This document shows positions 57,600 to 64,000 of a stretch of DNA of 64,000 bases, in pieces (the first letter of the stretch is position 1; every line of letters starts with the position of its first letter). The notes beneath the pieces were generated by a model. That model saw only the letters and a program-made list of their open reading frames with translations. It had not been told where the DNA came from and made no database searches. The DNA comes from Blastomyces gilchristii SLH14081 (taxonomy: Eukaryota > Ascomycota > Eurotiomycetes > Onygenales > Ajellomycetaceae): assembly GCF_000003855.2 (NCBI RefSeq), contig NW_003101681.1:6862773-6926772 (forward strand), written 5' to 3'. The translations under genes and the position numbers were made by a program.

Positions 57600-59560
57600 T
57601 GAGTAAGAATTAAGAGATGACTGTAAAAGTGTTAGCAGACACAGAAGCTTCTATATAATATATTAATAATTATATAATTCAAAGATTGAAAGAGATTCAC
57701 TGAGTGAAGAATCTCTGATGTATAAGATTATTTAATAACTGATATCTGATATCACCTGCAAAAGTAAGAGTTCTCTTGCACTTCAGAGAATGATCTTGCT
57801 ATATTTGAGTGTGAGAGCTGCAGAATGTGAAATACAACCTTATTCTCAGACTCAATTGATTTCAAAGATTTAATCTGCAGATTCAATGATGTACATGTCA
57901 TATGCAGTTGACTGATAGAAAGAAAATGATTCATACAATTCTATTAACTGATATGAGAAGGACATTTCATATCTCTGATATAGAAGAGTTAAATCTGCTT
58001 ATACATTAACAAGCAAAGAGAATAATTCACAAGATCTCATCTGAAAGTATTCTGTATGTCATATAGAACTCAGAAGTGAAGAAAACTAAGATAAAGAATA
58101 TACAGAAGAACAAGCATATGAAGAAGCTTCTGAAGAAGTATGAAAAGATCTTTCAAACAGATCTTTCATCAGAATTGTCACTGAAATGAGGATTTATACA
58201 TGAGATTGACACAGGGGATGCAAAACCAGTCAATCAGAATATATATTCTCTGTCACAAATGCATCTCAAAGAACAGAAGTATCAGATCATTAATCTTCTA
58301 GAATATAGTCTTATATAACTCTCATCAAGTGTGTAAGGCTTTCTAGTTCTATTCATGAAAAAAGCAGATAAGAAGTGATGAATGTGTATTAATTACTGAG
58401 CACTTAACAAGCTTATAATCAAGAATGAATATTCACTGTCACAGATTCAACAACAGTTGAATACAGTTGAAAATGCTTAATATCTATCAAAGATCAATCT
58501 TCTCTCAGAATACTGGCAGATCTGTGTAGACAAACTGTCAGTTTTATAAATCACATTTAATATGCAATGAGAGAAGTTCAAATTTCTGATAATATCATTC
58601 AGTCTGATAAATGTGTCTGTTATCTTTCAAATGATAATGAATATAATTCTTTATAAACAGAATGAAACCTTATATCTTATATATCTTGATAATATTCTAG
58701 TCTTTTCAAACTCATACAATGAACATCTGAAGCATCTCAATGAAGTATTTATAACTCTGACAGAGTATAAGCTCTATATCAAATCAATCAAGTGTGTGTT
58801 TGAAATGAAAGAGTTGAAGTTCATAGAATATGTAGTGAGTGATGACTGTATACATCTTATCTTAGAGAAATTGAATGTTATAGTGAATTAACTGTGACTG
58901 AGAAATGTACACTATGTATAACAGTTTCTTGAGTTGATCTCATACTACTGCAGATTCATCAAGGATTTTGTATAAATATCTGTATCACTCTCAGATCTCT
59001 TAAGAGAAATGAATGCAAATCTGTGAAAGAAGAAGTTTCATTCAATTATCTGAAATGCTGTGTGTGAAGAGGCTTTTCTCACACTGAGAAAATATATAAC
59101 AACATTCTCAGTGCTTATTCAATCAGATTATGATAAATCTTTCTATATTGAGATGAATGCATCTGAATGAGCTATCAGAGATGCTCTTCTACAGATGAGC
59201 AAGAACAGCAAGCTGCATCTGATGATATATAATGATAGAAAACTATCAGACGCTGAGCTCAATTACTCAGTATATGAAAAGAAATTGCTAGTGATCAAGC
59301 ACACACTGATATTATGAGATAGATATATTGACAACAGATATACAACAACAGTGATCATAGATCACAAAAGTCTTATCTATCTATAATTAATAATAAAACC
59401 TTTCAAATGCTTAGCATGTTGAATCTCAGAGTTTCAAGTGTATAATCTTCATATCAAATACTGAAAGAGATTGAACACAGTGATGTCAGATATAATCAGT
59501 TACAGACTTAATTTCATGAGTGAGAATTCTGTGAATCAGATACAGAGAATATTTGTGTTA
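57600..59560 (+). pseudogene. GypD-1 protease, reverse transcriptase and RNase H (degenerate)
   Basis: Protease motif VLADTEASI near 57629-57656 (usual form ADTGAS; the Gly is now Glu). RT from about 58200: QNIYSLSQMHLKEQKYQI, LFMKKADKK, LNKLIIKNEYSLSQIQQQL. The open piece 58613-58891 has LYLIYLDNILVFSNSYNEHL with the active site YLDD changed to YLDN, then MKELKFIEYVVSDD. RNase H lies around 59140-59370 (FYIEMNASE, LNYSVYEKKLLVIKHTL, IIDHKSLIYL). Mutated active sites and many stops make it inactive. Confidence 0.82.
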
Positions 59561-59593
59561 AACATGCTGAGAGAATGCAAGAAATCAGAATGA

Positions 59594-61380
59594 GTGAACA
59601 TCATGATCTCTTGCTTAGAGAATGACAAGATATCAGATGACAAGTGTCTTGTGAGAGTAGTAGAAGAGATGCTTCTGAACTTTAAGCTGAGAAAATTGAG
59701 AAATGAAAATAATGTTGTGCTTTATCATAATCTAGAATATGTAGAAGCTCTCTATCTAGAATCTTCATTTAGATGTGACTTGATGACTCATATGCACAAG
59801 GAATTCAGTCACTTAGAAAGCTCTGAACTCATGAGTGTACTTGAATCAAGAGTATACTAGTCAAGCATGACTGAGGACATTCAGGCATACACTCATGACT
59901 GCTTGAATTGCCAGGTTGTGAAAGAATCTAAGAAAGAGTTGAAATATGAGAAAGTGCAATATCAGATGAAATGTATAATACAACTGTTTAAATAATGAGA
60001 GATGAATCTCATAGACATATTGCTGTGGATGTCAAATGAAAATCAATGAATAATCACTACTATTAATTACACTACTGACTGGCCAGTCATGAAAGCAGTT
60101 TCAGAGATAACAGAGGAGATGATGATGAAGTTTCTACATGATAAGATCTATATCAACTATGAAATGCTGTGTGAGATTCTAACTGATAACAGTGTGAATC
60201 TCATAGAAGAAGCAGTGAGGCATTTCATGAGCCAGTTACAGACAAGATATTATAGAACAATGTCATATCATCTGTGAACAAATGAGAAGATGAAACACTT
60301 GAATGAAATCTTGAGCAACATGCTGATGAAATATCTAGTGAACAAGCCTATAAGACTATAAGATGAATATCTCAGACAGATGCTACTGACCATGTGAATT
60401 TAACAGCATGCAGTCATCAAGTGTTCACCATTCTACCTGTTGTATGAATTGCATCCACGCATCCCAGAGAATGCTTCAGAAAAGGTGGAGAAGAAAGCAG
60501 TTGCAGATGCAGCAGAAACAGCAGTTGTGAATACAGCAGAAACAGCAGTTACAAACACAGCAGTAGCAGTTGCAGATGCAACAGTCACAGACACAGAATC
60601 AAGATTGAAAGAGATCAGCCATGCATATGTAAAAGCTAATAAGTTACTCCTGAACTGAGCAATTCAATTGAAAAGAATACAAGACTCACTTATTAAGAAA
60701 TTGAGTCTCAAGATGAGAACATGAGTTCTTATACACAATGAGAGTTCTGAGAAGTTCTAATCTAGGTGATTTAAGTCATATAAAATACTCAAATTACATT
60801 CTCTGAGAATGTATGCATTGAAAGAATCAGAGGGACAGATCTTACACAATGTAATCAATGATTTACAACTTATGAAAGTAAAGATACAAGACTTGAGCAG
60901 ATTATGATTATTCACAGCACTATTATCAGCATTGAAAAAGAAGAGACTTACAATTGAAAAGTCTCATGAAGTAAGAGAAATCATAGATACTTATGAATCA
61001 GATGATCTCACTTATTCCAATCTTTTCATGATTATAAGAAAAGAATGAGAAGAAATGAAGAAATCAGGTGAATATCACACTTTAATAAGTAATAAGACTG
61101 TAGTCAGTTGTATAATAACACACTGCAGACAGTGAGCACAACATAGCAAAGAGCAGTCTCAAAGTGACAGACTTGCACATGAGTCAGATCACAGAAGAAA
61201 AAGGAATTCAGAGTTGAATTTGACTGTTTACACCAGTTCAATTGCAGAGATCACAGAGGATGAACTATCTGAAACATTCACAGACATGTGAGATCAAGTT
61301 ATCTCAATCTCTGAGAACACTCAGAGGTCAGACAAGGTTAGTTTTAATGAGTTATTCACTGTAGTAATCTAAGTGAGTGA
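59594..61380 (+). pseudogene. GypD-1 integrase with Ala/Thr/Val-rich insert and GPY/F-like tail (degenerate)
   Basis: Open piece 59594-59860, then HMHKEFSHLESSEL and CLNCQVVK (the HHCC zinc domain). The core reads NLIDILLWM (first Asp), TDWPVMKAVSEI and ILTDNSVNL (second Asp). The third acidic position, expected in a TNGKVE-type motif, appears as TNEKMKH, so Glu is probably lost. After SPFYLLYELHPRIP a low-complexity insert of about 35 residues follows (60500-60600), rich in AETAV/NTA repeats. A GPY/F-like tail comes next near 60745-60890 (KFQSR-x-FKSYKILKLHSL, MYALKESEGQILHNVIND). I see no chromodomain; an acidic region runs to 61380. Confidence 0.8.
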
Positions 61381-62572
61381 AGAGAGACAGTATAATATGT
61401 GAGACAGAATCACAAAGATGAAAGCTGCTGAATCTAGTCACTGAATGCTGTACTATATAGAGATCACATAAGAGTAGTAGCTAGCAGATAAAGAAAAAGT
61501 ATAAGAAAAAGAAAAGAGATAATGAATTGATCATCAACTGTAAGAATCAGCTGTAAAAAGACAAATGTTATCATACACATTTCATTCATTTTCATACATC
61601 ACATGTTTAATCTATTTCCAACATCATGTCATCTGAAAAACATCAAAAACAAAGGAAATCTCAAAACTCAAGATCTGTAAGAAATTTGAGAATTGTAAGC
61701 TGCTCTTACAACAACACTATATATATCTCTGATTTCTCTATCACTCTGTATACAACATTAATGTCATTTATCACAAGATTGACTGAAATGCTAATATAGA
61801 AATGCACACACATATGTGTAGAGAAATTAAAGAAGAGTGTGAGACTCACAGAATCAGAAGTCAGAGCAGAGAGAGTGAAGATAAAAGAAACAGAAGAAGA
61901 AGAAGATACAGAACTGAATAAATAACAGCAGAAGTCACTCAGAACTGAATAATTATAATCTGATATACACACAATCTTCTCTGCAGAGAAGGGAGAGAAA
62001 GTAATAGAAGAAGCTTAAGAGTAGAAGAGAGTAGTCTCTGCAGCATTGTTATCTTTGATTAGAATGATCTCTGATGCTGAAGCAAATAAGAACTATTATT
62101 AGTATACAAAAATTAAAAAATCAGAAATGAGAACAGTTACTGAATAAACACTCACTGATCTTAGAGTTGTATGCATAATTACAACACACACAAGGCTTCT
62201 CAGAAAGAGAGAGAGAGACATAGAAGAATGTAGAAAGCAGAACACAGCATGCAAATGACTCATTCTCACAATGACATTTCAGACAAGATATACAAGCCTC
62301 ATGCTCACAGATGTAAAAGAGTATAACATCTGTGTTTCTGTTTCTGAAAACACAGATATTTTTCACCTGCATTACAAAGTCAGATGACAGATGCTAGAGA
62401 ATAGACTGATACAGATTAATCATTCTAAAGGAATTTATCAGAGTAAATGTCTCTGTGATGTTGAACTTTACAGTCATAAAAAGTTTCTTGATGTCTGTGA
62501 ATGCTATGACTTCATGCACAGTAAAACTTATAATGATTTTCTCTAAGAACAGAAAAATCAGCATCAGAAAGA
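61381..62572. other. GypD-1 3' region with antisense frames
   Basis: Between integrase and 3' LTR. The minus strand has an 88-codon frame at 61706-61972 (Ser-rich, likely the shadow of a Glu/Lys-rich sense stretch) and an 83-codon frame at 62121-62372 with 13 Cys residues (CEHEACISCLKCHCENES, KPCVCCNYAY). I recognise no family. 62380-62572 shows nothing beyond a purine-rich end (CAGAAAGA) that may be the polypurine tract. Confidence 0.4.
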
Positions 62573-62730
62573 TGTGGTTCGGAAGAATGTATGACCGTCG
62601 GATAATAACGCGGCCGCTTCCGAACTACTAGCATACGCGTACGAATGTAAAGGGGCCATAGCGGCCGCTAATTAAATTAGTGTATGATATTACAATATAT
62701 AAGAAGCCGGTGTACGCCTGTAATCATACA
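62573..62730 (+). repeat. GypD LTR shared by GypD-1 (3') and GypD-2 (5') (158 bp)
   Basis: Same ends as 55520-55675. It is preceded by a GypD 3' region and followed by a GypD primer site and leader. Confidence 0.85.
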
Positions 62731-64000
62731 CTGGCTTAAGCAACCTTTGAATCACATCTGATAGTATGTCTAAAAACCAGTGAGAAGTGCAGGCTTCTTC
62801 AGAGTGTGATAATTCTGCCTATGAAGTGATTTATAGTTATCATATCAGTGTGATTCTAGAATGTCTCAGAAGATAGTATACAAAGAGTAGTGAGTGAAAG
62901 AGTATCTGATTGATGCTGCTTTGCTTATTGAGGGAAAACTTCACACTCAGGTGAATGCCATGTATGCGAACAGATGAGGTGTGAGAAAAGAAATAAGAGC
63001 AGTGAACCAGATTCAAAGAAGACTGCTCTCCACTCAAAGAGATAAAAGAAGGGAGTGGTCACCACCGAAGTCATACAATGATAACAGAAATCATACAGTG
63101 ATATAACAATAGACATCATACAATCAATGAGAAAACCACTGAAATGAATACCTTCTCTAGTCAATACAAACAACACCCTTCTCTGCTACCTGAACTGAAA
63201 GGTATGCAGAACCTCTCAGAGAATTTACTCAAAGTAGTAAGAAAAACAGCTGAGATCACTGAACTGAAATCAAAGCTCTGTACACATATGAGAATTCTAA
63301 ATGAGATTAAGATCTTATGTACACAGTGACAGGCTGAGACAGAAGCTAAACAACAATTGATATTCACTGTGAATCAAGTATTTACTATGAAGAGCTTCAT
63401 CAATGCAATCATCATCATCAATAAGAATAGAGAAAACCAGATCTTAAGTCTGCAGCAGAAGATCAAATATTTATATAGATAGATAACTACACTGAATCTG
63501 AAGATCTCATCATGATTATTCACAATCTCTTCAGAAGTGTACATATCATCAGAGACTGCTGCACAGAATGAGAATTTAAGTATAAAATATATCAAGTCAG
63601 AAGATCTGTCAGAGTCATCAAGCTTCAATGACAACTGAAAAAATAATGCTGTAATCAGCTGACTAAGTCAGATGTGATCATATTATCAGATTGAATATGA
63701 ACTTACAGATAGATAGTTAACAGAATTTCAACAAGTCTTAAGATTTACTACATTTCTACATGAAAAAGTAAAGTTATTATGAATAACTGATAAAAAGATG
63801 AATCTCACAGACTTAAAGTGATATTCATTCTTATAAATATGAAATGAGTTTTTCAAATGAATCTTGCATAACTTTGAGAAAGTGAATATGTGAGATAAGT
63901 ATTATAAACACTTCACTGAGTGTAGATAAGTGAGTAATCTTATATCATACTTCACACACTTCAGCTTATACTATCTCATATTGAATGAAGAGCTTTCAAC
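62731..64000 (+). mobile_element. GypD-2: second GypD unit, leader and gag start (cut by window end)
   Basis: Aligned with 55676-57000 of GypD-1 with many transitions between the two. Leader 62731-63143; gag from the ATG at 63144 (open to 63329: SLLPELKGMQNLSENLLKVV), then broken by stops. The unit continues past the window. Confidence 0.85.
63144..64000 (+). pseudogene. GypD-2 gag (partial, degenerate)
   Basis: Homologous to 56160-57000. The coiled-coil-like N-terminus (LLKVVRKTAEITELKSKLC) is well conserved between the copies, which supports this frame as coding. It breaks at TGA near 63330. The capsid part near 63690-63890 matches GypD-1. The knuckle lies outside the window. Confidence 0.75.

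Larger units (their letters stand above)
55520..62730 (+). mobile_element. GypD-1: Ty3/Gypsy element (7.2 kb)
   Basis: LTRs at 55520-55675 and 62573-62730. Inside: a primer-binding site, a leader with a short tandem repeat, gag, PR, RT, RNase H, integrase with GPY/F, and about 1.2 kb of 3' region. The left end interrupts LINE C (flank TTCTT). The right LTR is followed directly by another leader and gag of the same family, so no right-hand duplication can be read here. Confidence 0.85.

Noticed and set aside
61706..61972. Ser-rich 88-codon minus-strand frame as a gene
   Set aside because: Its Ser runs are the complement of GAAGAAGAAG-type Glu/Lys codons on the sense strand; no conservation could be tested.
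1..64000. CRISPR array or bacterial operon features
   Set aside because: No evenly spaced short repeats with unique spacers and no ribosome-binding or operon layout; the content is eukaryotic retrotransposons.

Overview
The window looks like a heterochromatic, AT-rich compartment of a filamentous fungus (probably an ascomycete; I cannot name the species). I find no host gene and no rRNA. Essentially all 64 kb is nested transposable elements: Tad-like LINEs, Ty3/Gypsy LTR retrotransposons (at least two families with an integrase-linked chromodomain), a Fot1/pogo DDE transposon, short non-autonomous hAT-like elements, a tRNA-derived SINE and a small non-autonomous LTR element. Most copies are ruined by C-to-T/G-to-A change: CpC/GpG and CpG are almost gone, and most frame breaks are TGA, often where an intact relative has TGG. 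This is RIP-like decay, but CpA, the classical RIP target, is still common.

Four Gypsy families are recognised by their LTR ends. GypA has a 258-bp LTR, TGTAAGAA...TTCTTACA. GypB has a 308-333-bp LTR, TGTGGCGGGC...TCTTACA, and is a chromovirus. GypC has an LTR starting TGTCAYGC and lies on the minus strand. GypD has a 156-158-bp LTR, TGTGGTTCGG...AATCATACA.

Layout: 1-2845, 3' end of GypA-1 (+). 3130-5363, 5' end of GypC-1 (-), split by LINE A. 5364 to about 8010, Fot1/pogo element (-), split by LINE B. 8015-16354, GypB-1 (+), carrying two 506-bp hAT-like insertions and a 1615-bp small LTR element. 16355-21121, GypC-2 (-), carrying the SINE. 21133-21362, a LINE stub. 21363-22752, a GypA-2 fragment. 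22753-55519, LINE C (-), interrupted by GypA-3 (25589-38608, itself holding complete GypB-2 at 29581-35346) and by full-length LINE D (38832-54664, -). LINE D holds a third hAT-like copy and full-length LINE E (42708-50396, +). 55520-64000, two GypD units in head-to-tail order.

Target-site duplications are still legible at many junctions, so the order of insertion can be read: LINE C, then GypA-3, then GypB-2; and LINE C, then LINE D, then LINE E. The complete LINE is about 7.6-7.7 kb: a GC-rich 5' UTR with 155-bp repeat units, ORF1 with three zinc knuckles, ORF2 with endonuclease, reverse transcriptase and RNase H, and a 3' UTR with two stem-loops and a TAA-type tail. The SINE ends in the same sequence as the LINE, which suggests that the LINE machinery copied it. 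The most interesting items are this SINE-LINE pair, the mutation signature, the three hAT-like copies with perfect 8-bp duplications, and the 1.6-kb LTR element with its own degenerate reading frame.
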